Source: Blastococcus saxobsidens DD2 (GTDB lineage: Bacteria > Actinomycetota > Actinomycetes > Mycobacteriales > Geodermatophilaceae). Taken from it: a stretch of 64,000 nucleotides of DNA. The notes beneath the pieces were generated by a model that searched no databases, had not been told where the DNA came from, and saw nothing but the letters and a program-made list of their open reading frames with translations. The translations under genes and the position numbers were made by a program. This document shows, piece by piece, positions 15,560 to 26,137 of this stretch. Position 1 is the first letter of the stretch. Each line of letters begins with the position of its first letter. The stretch spans positions 2,955,541 to 3,019,540 of the forward strand of contig NC_016943.1 of assembly GCF_000284015.1 (NCBI RefSeq), read 5' to 3'.

Positions 15560-17380
15560 TCAGCGGAGGTCGACCAGACCGTCGAGCCCGCTGATCTCCA
15601 GGACGTGGCGGGTGACGCCGCCCTCGGGTGCGCGCACCACCAGCCGCCAGGTCTCGTCCCGCGCGATGCGGGCCATCGCCAGGACCACCCGCACGGCGGC
15701 ACTGCTGAACAGGCTCACCCCGGCGAGATCGAGCTCCATCGGGCTGGCGCCGCCGTGGCTCGCCTCCAGCATGCGGATCCGCAGCTGCTCGGCGGCCGTG
15801 GCGTCGACCGGTCCCCGGGCGCGCACGACCGGCCGCTCACCGTTCCGGTCGACCACGACGTCGGCGTTGTCGGGCAGGCGGCGCTGGTCGAGGTCCTCCT
15901 CCGGCGTGCGGCGGAGCCGGAAGCTCAACGTGACGGTGGTGCCGCCGTCCTCCTCCAGCGTGACGCCGTCGACGAGCTGACGCATGATCAGCAGGCCGCG
16001 ACCTCGGTCACCCGGGTCGCGGTCCGGCGGTCGCCAGGTCCCGTCGTCGCGGACGGTCACGGTCAGGACGCCGTCGACGTCGACCTGCGCGACCACCGAC
16101 ATCGGCCCCGGCTCGCTGCCGCGGTAGGCGTGCTCGACGGCGTTCGCGCAGGCCTCCCCGACCGCCACCATGACGCCGACCCGGTCCTGCTCCCCCATGC
16201 CGAGCCCGGTGAGCCAGGCGTTGAGCCGGCGGCGCACCCCCGGCAGCGCCGAGGGGACCGCGAGCTGGTCCATCCGGAGCGACTCCTGCGCGGTGGCCCG
16301 GCGGTGGGCCACCAGGACGGCGACGTCATCGAGCCACCCGTGCGGCCGCTGCACCCCTTCGGCGATCGCTGCGGCGAGCCCGACGGCGGTCTCCACGTCG
16401 AGGGCCCCGGGCGCCTCCAGCACCTCCCGAGCGACCTGGCCGAGCCGGTCCAGCGCATCCGCGGGTGCGATGCCGGTGCCGGCGAGGGCGCCGTTGGAGA
16501 ACAGGACGAGGGTGGCGCCCTGCGGCAGCGCCGCCTCGTGCACCGTGGCCTGGGCACCGGGGAGGCTGCCCAGCGGTGGCCGCGGGGTCACCGTGAGGAA
16601 GGACGTGCTCCCGTCGGGCAGCACCACCAGGGGCGCGGGATGCCCGGCCGCGCTGTATGCCAGCCGCCCGGAGGCGGCGTCCAGGACGCCGTAGAACACC
16701 GACGTGCCCTCGACGTCGTCCATCTGCGCGGCGAAGGCATCGAGCGCCGCGACCACGCCCGCCGGCTCGGAGTCGCGCAGCAACGTGGAGCGCATCGCCC
16801 CGCGCAGCCGGCTCATCGCGCCGGCCGCAGGCACCCCGTGCCCGACCGCGTCGCCCACCACGAGCGCGAGGCGCCCCTTGCCCAGGGAGACGGCGTCGTA
16901 CCAGTCACCGCCGGCGACGGAGAGGTCGCTGGCCTGGTGGTAGCTGCCGGAGAGGCAGACGTCCGGCAGCATGGGCAGCGACGGCGGCAGCAGGGACAGC
17001 TGCGCCCGGTGCACGTCGTCGGTGGCCAGCGCCTCGACGATCACCAGTGCGCCGGCTCGTCCGTCCACCGTCATGGGGCGGGCCGTCACCGTCGCCAGCG
17101 GGCCGCCCTGCCCGAGGTTCCCGTGCGCGGCCTCCGCCTGGCCGCTGCGGAGGGCGGTGTCGACCAGGTCGGCCACCGGACGCCCGGAGACCTCCGGCAG
17201 CCCGTTGCGGCCCACCTCCAGCAGCCGTGCGCGGGCGTTCGCCCACAGCGGTTCCGCGACGTCGGCAACCAGGCAGAAGATCGCGTCCGGAGCGCTCTCG
17301 AGGGCCGCGAGCACGACTGCGGAACCCTCGTCCCGAGGGAGATCGGGGCCGGGTGGCAGACTGTCGGAACTGGCGCTCAT
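15560..17380 (-). CDS. Fused stress regulator: PAS-like, SpoIIE/RsbU phosphatase, RsbW-like kinase and STAS domains
   Basis: A 606-residue protein with four modules. Residues 20-115 look like a PAS sensor. Residues 140-335 are a PP2C/SpoIIE phosphatase, with metal aspartates in AGGDWYDAVS, VVGDAVGHGVPA and WLDDVAVLVAH. Residues 355-475 form a GHKL ATPase with an intact N-box (GEACANAVEHAY) and glycine box (DRGRGLLIMRQL). The last 100 residues are an STAS domain with serines in LAGVSLFSSAAVRVVL. One chain thus carries counterparts of RsbU, RsbW and RsbV. It is divergent from rsbW-sigF and probably feeds that switch. Confidence 0.92.
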   Translation of the reverse strand: MSASSDSLPPGPDLPRDEGSAVVLAALESAPDAIFCLVADVAEPLWANARARLLEVGRNGLPEVSGRPVADLVDTALRSGQAEAAHGNLGQGGPLATVTARPMTVDGRAGALVIVEALATDDVHRAQLSLLPPSLPMLPDVCLSGSYHQASDLSVAGGDWYDAVSLGKGRLALVVGDAVGHGVPAAGAMSRLRGAMRSTLLRDSEPAGVVAALDAFAAQMDDVEGTSVFYGVLDAASGRLAYSAAGHPAPLVVLPDGSTSFLTVTPRPPLGSLPGAQATVHEAALPQGATLVLFSNGALAGTGIAPADALDRLGQVAREVLEAPGALDVETAVGLAAAIAEGVQRPHGWLDDVAVLVAHRRATAQESLRMDQLAVPSALPGVRRRLNAWLTGLGMGEQDRVGVMVAVGEACANAVEHAYRGSEPGPMSVVAQVDVDGVLTVTVRDDGTWRPPDRDPGDRGRGLLIMRQLVDGVTLEEDGGTTVTLSFRLRRTPEEDLDQRRLPDNADVVVDRNGERPVVRARGPVDATAAEQLRIRMLEASHGGASPMELDLAGVSLFSSAAVRVVLAMARIARDETWRLVVRAPEGGVTRHVLEISGLDGLVDLR

Positions 17381-17455
17381 CTCCGGCCAGGAAACAGCAG
17401 GGGCCCGGCGGGGGCAACCGCGCCCGGGCAGTGCGCACCCCGTGTGAACAGCCAC

Positions 17456-17482
17456 GTTTCCGTGACTGTCCCGCAGGGGTAC
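17456..17482 (+). promoter_or_regulatory. SigF-type promoter of rsbW-sigF
   Basis: GTTT (17456-17459) and GGGTAC (17477-17482) are 17 bases apart, matching the -35 and -10 of actinobacterial SigF/SigB promoters (GTTT, N15-17, GGGTA). The predicted start near 17489 gives a leader of about 115 bases before rsbW. This places the sigma factor under its own control, as in other rsbW-sigF operons. Confidence 0.75.
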
Positions 17483-17603
17483 GCAGCATTCTTGTGCAGC
17501 AGCCGGGATGCCGGTCCGCCCCACCTGTGGCCGGGCCGCCCGGCGCGACGAACCGCCGCGACTCGAGGGCCGAGCGCGCCGGCAACGAAGGAGCGGACGA
17601 CGG

Positions 17604-18101
17604 ATGGTCGACTCGAGGGGCACCCTCGCGCAGGACGGACGACGCGCGGAGCGGCTGGAGCTGCGGGTCCCGACCACGCCGACCCAGCTGCCCGCGGTGC
17701 GGGCGATGGCCGGTGACCTGGCGATGCGCATGGACTACGACCTGGACGCGGTGGAGGATCTCCGCCTGGCCGTCGACGAGGCCTGCGCGACGCTGACGTC
17801 GATCGTCCTGGGAGACGCCCCCCTCACCGTGGTCTTCGAGATCACCCGGGCCGGGCTGCACATCGACGCCTGGGTGCCGACCGCGACCGGCACGGAGGTG
17901 CCGACCGACGGCTTCGGCTGGGCGATCCTCGCCGCGCTCGTGGATGCGGTCGACGGCCGCCGCTCCAGTCAGCGGGAGGTTCCCGGCGGGCACGACTCCG
18001 ACGCGCCGGTCGCCATCATCTCCCTCGACAAGTACCTCCCTGGTCAACACCCGCCCGAGGTGGGCAGCGACTCGGGGCAGAGTCTCTCGGTGGCCCGGTG
18101 A
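17604..18101 (+). CDS. rsbW: RsbW/UsfX-type anti-sigma factor
   Basis: A 165-residue GHKL-fold anti-sigma factor expected to hold SigF inactive by direct binding. The fold shows in MDYDLDAVEDLRLAVDEACA and DGFGWAILAALVDAVDG. The N-box reads DEACATL, without the magnesium-binding asparagine seen in the fused regulator next door, and a clear DxGxG box is absent. It may therefore bind the sigma factor without strong kinase activity, similar to UsfX-type proteins. The ATG has a GGAGCGGACGACGG leader. Its stop overlaps the sigma gene start (GTGA), ensuring balanced synthesis. Confidence 0.88.
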   Translation: MVDSRGTLAQDGRRAERLELRVPTTPTQLPAVRAMAGDLAMRMDYDLDAVEDLRLAVDEACATLTSIVLGDAPLTVVFEITRAGLHIDAWVPTATGTEVPTDGFGWAILAALVDAVDGRRSSQREVPGGHDSDAPVAIISLDKYLPGQHPPEVGSDSGQSLSVAR

Positions 18102-19054
18102 CCCGGTCGGCTGCCACCGACTCCGTCGAGGAGGAGCCACTGGACGCCACCCACGAGGCGCCGACCGGCCCCTCGGACGAACCGGCCGTCGACCCGCCCG
18201 ACACGTCGCCGGCGGCGCCCGCCGCCGAGGCGGAGGAGCCGACGGTCGTAGCGGGCGCACCGGTGGTGGAGCCCGACGCGCCCCCGCTGTCGGAGAACCG
18301 GAAGCGGGCCGAGCGCACCGCACCGCTGTTCGCGGAGCTCGCGTCGCTGGAGAAGGACGACCCGCGCCGCGAGCGGCTGCGGGAGATCCTCGTAGAGGAG
18401 CACCTGCCCCTCGTCCGGCACTTCGCCCGCCGGTTCAGCAACCGCGGGGAACCGTTCGACGACCTGCTGCAGGTCGGCACCCTCGGCCTGATCGCCGCGA
18501 TCGACCGTTTCGACCCGACCCGCGGGGTGGAGTTCCTCTCCTTCGCGGTGCCGACGATCACCGGTGAGATCAAGCGGCACTTCCGCGACCAGGGCTGGTC
18601 GGTCCGCGTGCCCCGCCGCCTGCAGGAGCTGCATCTCTCGCTGAACGCCGCCGTCGGCGAGCTGGCGCAGAAGAACGGTCGGGCCCCGACCCCGAGCGAG
18701 CTGGCCGAGCACCTCGGCATCCCCCGCGCGGAGGTGCTCGAGGGGCTCGCCGTGGCCAACGCCTACCGCAGCAGCTCGCTGGACGAGCGGCTCTCGGGCG
18801 ACGACGACTCCCCCACCCTGGCGGCCACGCTGGGCGAGGAGGACGCCGCGCTGGAGGGCGTGGAGTACCGCGAGTCGCTGCAGCCGCTGCTGGCCACGAT
18901 CCCGGCCCGGGAGCGCCGCATCCTGATCCTGCGGTTCTTCGGCAACATGACCCAGTCCCAGATCGCGGCCGACATCGGCATCTCGCAGATGCACGTCTCC
19001 CGGCTGCTGAGCCAGACGCTGGCCAAGCTGCGCGAGGGCCTGCTCAAGGACTGA
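18098..19054 (+). CDS. sigF: Alternative RNA polymerase sigma factor, SigF/SigB family
   Basis: A 318-residue group 3 sigma factor. An acidic N-terminus of about 65 residues is followed by region 2 (LVEEHLPLVRHFARRF, DDLLQVGTLGLIAAIDRFDP, EFLSFAVPTITGEIKRHFRD), region 3 and region 4 (ERRILILRFFGNMTQSQIAADIGISQMHVSRLL). It directs stress or stationary-phase transcription from GTTT/GGGTA promoters, one of which stands before this operon. The GTG overlaps the rsbW stop. The long acidic leader is longer than in most SigF proteins and has no known role. Confidence 0.93.
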   Translation: MTRSAATDSVEEEPLDATHEAPTGPSDEPAVDPPDTSPAAPAAEAEEPTVVAGAPVVEPDAPPLSENRKRAERTAPLFAELASLEKDDPRRERLREILVEEHLPLVRHFARRFSNRGEPFDDLLQVGTLGLIAAIDRFDPTRGVEFLSFAVPTITGEIKRHFRDQGWSVRVPRRLQELHLSLNAAVGELAQKNGRAPTPSELAEHLGIPRAEVLEGLAVANAYRSSSLDERLSGDDDSPTLAATLGEEDAALEGVEYRESLQPLLATIPARERRILILRFFGNMTQSQIAADIGISQMHVSRLLSQTLAKLREGLLKD

Positions 19055-19058
19055 CCCC

Positions 19059-19118
19059 GGCATAGGAGGCTATGCATACGGTTTCGGCCGCCGATCCGTA
19101 TGCATAGCCTCCTATGCC
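19059..19118. repeat. 60-bp palindromic element, perfect copy
   Basis: Two 23-base arms (19059-19081, beginning GGCATAGGAGGCTATGCAT, and 19096-19118) are perfectly complementary around a 14-base loop. It begins four bases after the sigF stop and ends 23 bases before the stop of the convergent SPFH gene. The arms are unusually AT-rich for this genome and contain TATGCATA. It can work as a two-way terminator, but the second copy at 9278 suggests a dispersed repeat family. Confidence 0.85.
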
Positions 19119-19140
19119 TGCTGCGCCACGCGTCCCCGGG

Positions 19141-20358
19141 CTACCGCTGTGCGTCGCCGTTCGCGTTGAACTGCTCCCGAACGACGGGGTCGGCCGCGGG
19201 CCCGCTGTCCCGCACGTCCTCGGTCACCTGGGACAGCGGCGGCGGGGTGGGGATGGCCGGCGCGGTGTCGGTGATGCTGGACAGCGCGATCTTCGCTTCG
19301 GGTTGGTCGGCCGCCCGGGGAAGCTGCGACTCGAACCAGCTGCTGGTGTCCAGGCCGCCGCCGTCCGGTGAGCCGGCACCGGAGGCGCCTTGGGACGGGT
19401 CGACGTCCATCCAGGACTTGCCGCCTTCCGCGCCCCCGAGGCTGGCCAGCCCCTCCAGCGCCTTGCTGAACTCGCTCGGGACGATCCACATCTTGTTGGC
19501 GTCGCCCTGCGCGATCTGCGGCAGCGTCTGCAGGTACTGGTAGGCCAGCAGCCCCTGGTCGGGCTTGCCGTCGTGGATGGCCTGGAAGACCGTCTCGATC
19601 GACTTCGCCTGGCCCTGGGCCTGCAGGTACAGCGCCGCGCGCTCACCCTCGGCACGCAGGATCCGGCTCTGCCGCTCGGCCTCCGCCTCGAGGATCACGG
19701 ACTGCTTCTTGCCCTCCGCGGACAGGATCGCCGCAGCCTTCTCGCCCTCGGCCGACGTGATCGCCGCCTGCCGCTGACCCTCGGCGGTGAGGATGATGGC
19801 GCGCTTGTCGCGGTCGGCGCGCATCTGCTTCTCCATGGAGTCCTGGATGGACAGCGGCGGGTCGATCGCCTTGATCTCCACGCGGGCCACGCGCAGGCCC
19901 CAGGGGCCGGTCGTGCCGTCGAGCACGGAACGGAGCTGGCTGTTGATGCCGTCCCGGCCGGTCAGGGCGCCCTCGAGGTTCAGCCCGCCGACGACGTTGC
20001 GCAACGTCGTCGTCGTCAGCTGCTCCATGCCGGTGATGTAGTTGGCGATGCCGTACACCGCCAGCCGCGGGTCGGTCACCTGGAAGTAGACGACGGTGTC
20101 GATGCCGACCTGCAGGTTGTCGGCGGTGATGACCGGCTGTGGCGGGAAGGAGATGACCTGCTCGCGCAGGTCGATCGTCGCGCGCACCCGGTCGATGAAC
20201 GGGACCAGGATCGAGAGGCCCGGCGAGAGCGTCCGGCTGTACCGGCCCAGCCGCTCGACGACCTTCGCCTGGGCCTGCGGAACGATGGTCACGCTCTTGG
20301 CGATCACGACGATCACCAGCAGGGCGACGACGATCAGTGCGATGAGTGCCGCGTCCAC
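19141..20358 (-). CDS. SPFH/Band 7 (stomatin/paraslipin-like) membrane protein
   Basis: A 405-residue protein with an N-terminal membrane anchor (residues 2-22) and an SPFH domain (about 25-190; VPQAQAKVVERLGRYSRTLSP, RATIDLREQVISFPPQPVIT). A long coiled coil of repeated AEGE/AEGKK/AEAERQ units runs over residues 190-265. The last 100 residues are proline- and serine-rich. Such proteins form oligomeric membrane scaffolds and associate with NfeD, whose gene lies 77 bases upstream on the same strand. The start is a GTG at 20358. Confidence 0.92.
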   Translation of the reverse strand: MDAALIALIVVALLVIVVIAKSVTIVPQAQAKVVERLGRYSRTLSPGLSILVPFIDRVRATIDLREQVISFPPQPVITADNLQVGIDTVVYFQVTDPRLAVYGIANYITGMEQLTTTTLRNVVGGLNLEGALTGRDGINSQLRSVLDGTTGPWGLRVARVEIKAIDPPLSIQDSMEKQMRADRDKRAIILTAEGQRQAAITSAEGEKAAAILSAEGKKQSVILEAEAERQSRILRAEGERAALYLQAQGQAKSIETVFQAIHDGKPDQGLLAYQYLQTLPQIAQGDANKMWIVPSEFSKALEGLASLGGAEGGKSWMDVDPSQGASGAGSPDGGGLDTSSWFESQLPRAADQPEAKIALSSITDTAPAIPTPPPLSQVTEDVRDSGPAADPVVREQFNANGDAQR

Positions 20359-20435
20359 GGCGGGCTCCCTTCCTCGGGGGTCACCGGTGATCCTGCCCCG
20401 CCGGGTCCGCCGGGGTCATCACCCCTGTGGATCGA

Positions 20436-20873
20436 TCACTCCAGCGCGTCGCCGACGACGGCGGTGGCGCCGTCCACCTGGAGGATGCGCACCGTCTCGC
20501 CGACCGCGAAGAACTCCCCGCCGTGCTGGCTGCGGGCGCTCCACTCGTCGGCGCCCAACCGGATGCGGCCACCCGACGAGTCGACGTCCGTGGACACCTT
20601 CGCCGTCTTCCCGATGAGCGTGTCGACGCCGTCGAGCTGGAGGGGCGTCCGGTTGGTCAGGTGCTTGGTGGCGATGGGCCGGACGAGGGCGAGCAGCACG
20701 CCGGAGACGACGATGAACGTGACGATCTGCAGGATGGCCGCCCCGCCCAGCAGGGCGACGGTCATGCCACCGAGCGCACCGCCGGCCAGCATGAGCAGCA
20801 TCAGATCGAGGGTCATCACCTCACCGACGGCGAGCAGTCCCGCGCCGATCAGCCACAGCAACCAGGCAGCCAT
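20436..20873 (-). CDS. NfeD family membrane protein (short form)
   Basis: A 145-residue protein. Residues 1-65 form two to three membrane helices, and the C-terminal 75 residues form an OB-fold typical of NfeD (LIGKTAKVSTDVDSSGGRIRLGADEW, GETVRILQVDGATAVV). Short NfeD proteins lack the N-terminal ClpP-like protease and are thought to interact with SPFH proteins through the OB domain. The pairing with the stomatin-like gene immediately downstream supports this. Confidence 0.9.
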   Translation of the reverse strand: MAAWLLWLIGAGLLAVGEVMTLDLMLLMLAGGALGGMTVALLGGAAILQIVTFIVVSGVLLALVRPIATKHLTNRTPLQLDGVDTLIGKTAKVSTDVDSSGGRIRLGADEWSARSQHGGEFFAVGETVRILQVDGATAVVGDALE

Positions 20874-20935
20874 GTCCGGAGTCTGGCAGAGGGAGCGCCT
20901 CGGAGGGCTGCCGCGGCCCGACGTAGCCTCGATCG

Positions 20936-21673
20936 GTGCACGACTTCCCCGCCGGCCGGCTCGCCGTGTGGGCCACCGCCTGGCTCACCGGACGCACCTC
21001 CTACGACGAGGCCCTCCACGCCGTCACCGGGAACGCCGCCCACCGGGTGAGCGGGCTGCCGGGCACCGACGGCGCGGTTCCCCTCGGCGAGGCGCTCAGC
21101 GCCCTGCGCGGGCTGGGCGAGACCCGGTTGCGCCTGGTGCTCCCCGCCCCCGGCGACGTCCGCGGCCTCCCGGCGGTTCCGGGCCTGGCGCCGCTGGCCG
21201 TGGAGGCCGGTCAGGCCGCCGTCGGAGACCGGGTGGTCCTGGTGCCCGAGCCGCTCGGGCAGGGGGTCCTGCAGTGGACGGCGTTCCCGATCGACGGCGT
21301 CGCCCCGCCCCCTCCCCCGGCCGAGGGGACGCTGCGCGCCTCGTCCGGCGCGCTGGACCTGGCGATCACCGACTCCGCCCGCACCCTGGCCGAGCTCGAC
21401 CTGGCCCGCTGGCACCCGGAGGTACCGGAGCTGCTGGCCGGCCTCGCCCGCCCGAAGCCGGCCCCGGGCCTGCCGGACGACCACGAGCCGCTCGCGCTGT
21501 CGATCCTCGGCCGGGCGCTGCGGGTGGCCGCCGTCCTGGACCTGGCGATGGCCGATGCCCCGGGAGCGGCGGTCAACCACGCCCAGGCCGCACGCCGGGA
21601 CGCCGCGCTGCGGCCGCTCACCGCCGCCGTCCGCGAGGCGGTGACCGCCGCGTACAACGCGGTGCCGCGCTGA
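20936..21673 (+). CDS. Conserved actinobacterial protein of unknown function
   Basis: A 245-residue soluble protein. I do not recognise a named domain. It begins MHDFPAGRLAVWATAWLTG and has a leucine-rich middle (RLRLVLPAPGDVRGLPAVPG) with a proline run, then an alanine-rich helical C-terminus (AVNHAQAARRDAALRPLTAAV). The composition and codon use match the neighbours. The GTG at 20936 lies 62 bases from the divergent nfeD start. It ends 53 bases before argG and shares its direction, but argG appears to have its own promoter. Confidence 0.7.
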   Translation: MHDFPAGRLAVWATAWLTGRTSYDEALHAVTGNAAHRVSGLPGTDGAVPLGEALSALRGLGETRLRLVLPAPGDVRGLPAVPGLAPLAVEAGQAAVGDRVVLVPEPLGQGVLQWTAFPIDGVAPPPPPAEGTLRASSGALDLAITDSARTLAELDLARWHPEVPELLAGLARPKPAPGLPDDHEPLALSILGRALRVAAVLDLAMADAPGAAVNHAQAARRDAALRPLTAAVREAVTAAYNAVPR

Positions 21674-21688
21674 GCGACCCGACCCCCG

Positions 21689-23178
<1,490 letters not shown>

Positions 23179-23191
23179 GCCCAAAAAGTGC

Positions 23192-23240
23192 CGGCGCGAC
23201 CGCAGCGGCGCTGAGGAGCCCCGCTGTACCGGTCGCGCCG
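23192..23240. terminator. Bidirectional terminator between argG and hemH
   Basis: CGGCGCGACCG (23192-23202) pairs perfectly with CGGTCGCGCCG (23230-23240). The adjoining CAGCGG and CCGCTG extend the stem past a three-base bulge. It lies 13 bases after the argG stop and 41 bases from the convergent hemH stop. Confidence 0.7.
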
Positions 23241-23281
23241 AGTGGGGCCCGGAGGGTTCCGCGCAGGCGCGACGCAGCGGC

Positions 23282-24454
23282 TCAGCTCAGCTGGGGACGG
23301 CCGTTGGCCGCGGTGTCGGCCGGAGACCGACGATGTGATTGCACGAAGCAGCAGGACGCCGGGCAGTCCGTCCCCAGGCGGGGCAGGCCACCGGCCCGGC
23401 GCTCCTCCAACAGGCCCCGCATGGACTCGACGAACGCCGGATGCGTGCCCGCGGTGGCGGCGCGGGCGAAGGCCAGGCCGACCTCCTCGGCGGTCTGCTT
23501 CGCCTCGTTGTCGAGGTCCCAGATCACCTCCAGATGATCGCTGACGAAGCCCACCGGAAAGAGGACGACCGCGGTCTCGCCGGCCTGGGCGAGCACGCGC
23601 AGGTGGTCGTTGACGTCGGGCTCGAGCCACGGCACCGACGGCGGCCCGCTGCGGCTCTGCCACACCAGGTCGAACGGCCGGTCGGGAGCGACCTGGGCCA
23701 CCACCCGTTCGGCGGCGGCCATCAGCTCCGCCTCGTAGGCGTGCCCGTCCGGTCCGGCGACCGCGGCCATGGTGTCCGGGATGCTGTGCGCCGTCGCGAC
23801 CAGCCGGGCGCCGTCGCGGAGCTCGGCGGGCAGCGTGGCCAGGGCGGCGGCCAGCGCGTCGGCGTTGGCCTGCACGAAGCCCGGCGTGTCGTAGTAGTGC
23901 GGCAGCTTCTCCGCCGTCGGGCCACCTGGGCGGGCTGGGGAGGCCGTCGCGACCCGGGCCCGGGCGATGTCCTCGTGGTACTGCCGGCAGCCGGAGAAGG
24001 AGGCGTAGGCCGAGGTCGCCAGGACGTACACGTGCTCGATGCCGTCCTCGGCCATCCGCGCCCAGGTGTCCTCGACGTAGGGCGCCCAGTTCCGGTTCCC
24101 CCAGTACACCGGCAGGTCGCTGCCGGCGGCGGAGAGCTCCTTCTCGAGCGCCGCGATCAGCGCCTTGTTCTGGTCGTTGATCGGGCTGACCCCGCCGAAG
24201 TGGTGGTAGTGCTCGGCCACCTCCTCCAGCCGCTCCCGGGGGATGCCACGGCCGCGGGTGACGTTCTCCAGGAACGGCATGACGTCGTCGTGGCCCTCGG
24301 GACCGCCGAAGGACAGCAGCAGCAGCGCCTCACGGCGCCCGGCCGGGGCCGGCTCGGTGGACGGCGGCGCACCGCCGTTGTTGCGGACGGCGAGCGAGGG
24401 GTCCTCGTCGGGTCGCTGTCCCTCGGGCGTGATGTCGACGGTTGCGCGTGGCAC
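23282..24454 (-). CDS. hemH: Ferrochelatase (coproporphyrin-type, probably with a [2Fe-2S] cluster)
   Basis: A 390-residue ferrochelatase that inserts iron into the porphyrin late in heme synthesis. Actinobacterial members use coproporphyrin III. LLLSFGGPEGHDDVMPFLEN opens the domain at about residue 45. The metal-site histidine is in LVATAHSIPD and the second catalytic region is PVGFVSDHLEVIWDLDNEA. Four cysteines (one in FSGCRQYHED, three in DCPASCC near the end) match the cluster ligands known from actinobacterial enzymes. The GTG at 24454 gives a 40-residue leader; a later start is possible. Third in the fabG-inhA-hemH row. Confidence 0.92.
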   Translation of the reverse strand: MPRATVDITPEGQRPDEDPSLAVRNNGGAPPSTEPAPAGRREALLLLSFGGPEGHDDVMPFLENVTRGRGIPRERLEEVAEHYHHFGGVSPINDQNKALIAALEKELSAAGSDLPVYWGNRNWAPYVEDTWARMAEDGIEHVYVLATSAYASFSGCRQYHEDIARARVATASPARPGGPTAEKLPHYYDTPGFVQANADALAAALATLPAELRDGARLVATAHSIPDTMAAVAGPDGHAYEAELMAAAERVVAQVAPDRPFDLVWQSRSGPPSVPWLEPDVNDHLRVLAQAGETAVVLFPVGFVSDHLEVIWDLDNEAKQTAEEVGLAFARAATAGTHPAFVESMRGLLEERRAGGLPRLGTDCPASCCFVQSHRRSPADTAANGRPQLS

Positions 24455-24519
24455 AGCTGTTCTTCTCTCTCCGGACGTACGAAGGATGCACTCACAGCCC
24501 ACGGCGTGGCTCTGCGACC

Positions 24520-25295
24520 TCACACGCCTACGGCGTGGAAGCCCCCGTCGACGTGCACGATCTCTCCGGTGGTCGCCGGGAACCAGTCCGAGAGCAGGGC
24601 GACGACGGCCTTGCCGGCGGGCTCGGTGTCGGTGACCGACCAGCCGAGCGGGGCGCGGCCCTCCCAGGCCTCCTCGAACTGCTTGCTGCCGGGGATGGAC
24701 TTCATGGCCATGCTGCGCAGCGGGCCGGCGGCGACGATGTTGGACCGCACGCCGTCCGGCCCGAGCTCGCGGGCCACGTAGCGGGACGTGGACTCCAGCG
24801 CCGCCTTCGCCGCACCCATCCAGCCGTAGACCGGCCAGGCCACGGAGGCGTCGAAGGTCAGCCCGACCACCGAGGACGGGTTCGCCAGCAGCGGACGGCA
24901 GGCCTGCGTGAGCGAGGCGTACGACCACGCCGACACCTGGAAGGCCGTCGCGGCGTGCTCCCAGGCGACCTCCGGGAAGCCCTCGCCCATGGCCTCCTGC
25001 GGTGCGAAGCCGATGGAGTGGACGACGCCGTCGAGGCGGTCGAAGCCCTGCTCGCGCAGCCGGTCGGCCAGCGTCGCCAGGTGCTCGGTGTTCGTGACGT
25101 CGAGCTCGACGACGGCGGTCTCCTGCGGCAGCCGCTTGGCGATCCGCTGGCACAGCGAGAGGGCGCGGCCGAAGTTGGAGAGCACGAGGGTGGCGCCCTG
25201 CTCCTGGGCCAGCCGTGCCGTCGCGAAGGCGATCGACGCCTCGGTCAGCACGCCCGTCACGAGGACCTTCTTGCCCTCCAGAATGCCGCCGCTCA

Positions 25296-25296
<1 letters not shown>
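24520..25296 (-). CDS. inhA: Enoyl-ACP reductase (FabI/InhA)
   Basis: A 258-residue NADH-dependent enoyl-ACP reductase for the last step of the fatty acid elongation cycle. It has the divergent nucleotide loop GVLTEASIAFATARLAQEQGA, the active site AWPVYGWMGAAKAALES (Tyr, Met and Lys of the YxxMxxxK motif) and AAGPLRSMAMKSIPG. The overall pattern is InhA/FabI, the group inhibited by isoniazid adducts and triclosan. The ATG overlaps the fabG stop by one base (TGATG). Gene order fabG-inhA-hemH is the same as in mycobacteria. Confidence 0.93.
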
Positions 25297-26039
<743 letters not shown>

Positions 26040-26137
26040 CTAACCCGTGGCCGCAGGTCACACCCCCTACCGGCCGGTACGGCCGCAGTTCGCGACCGGG
26101 CGTCCCGGCGGACCAAGACGGCCCGCACGCGCGCCTG

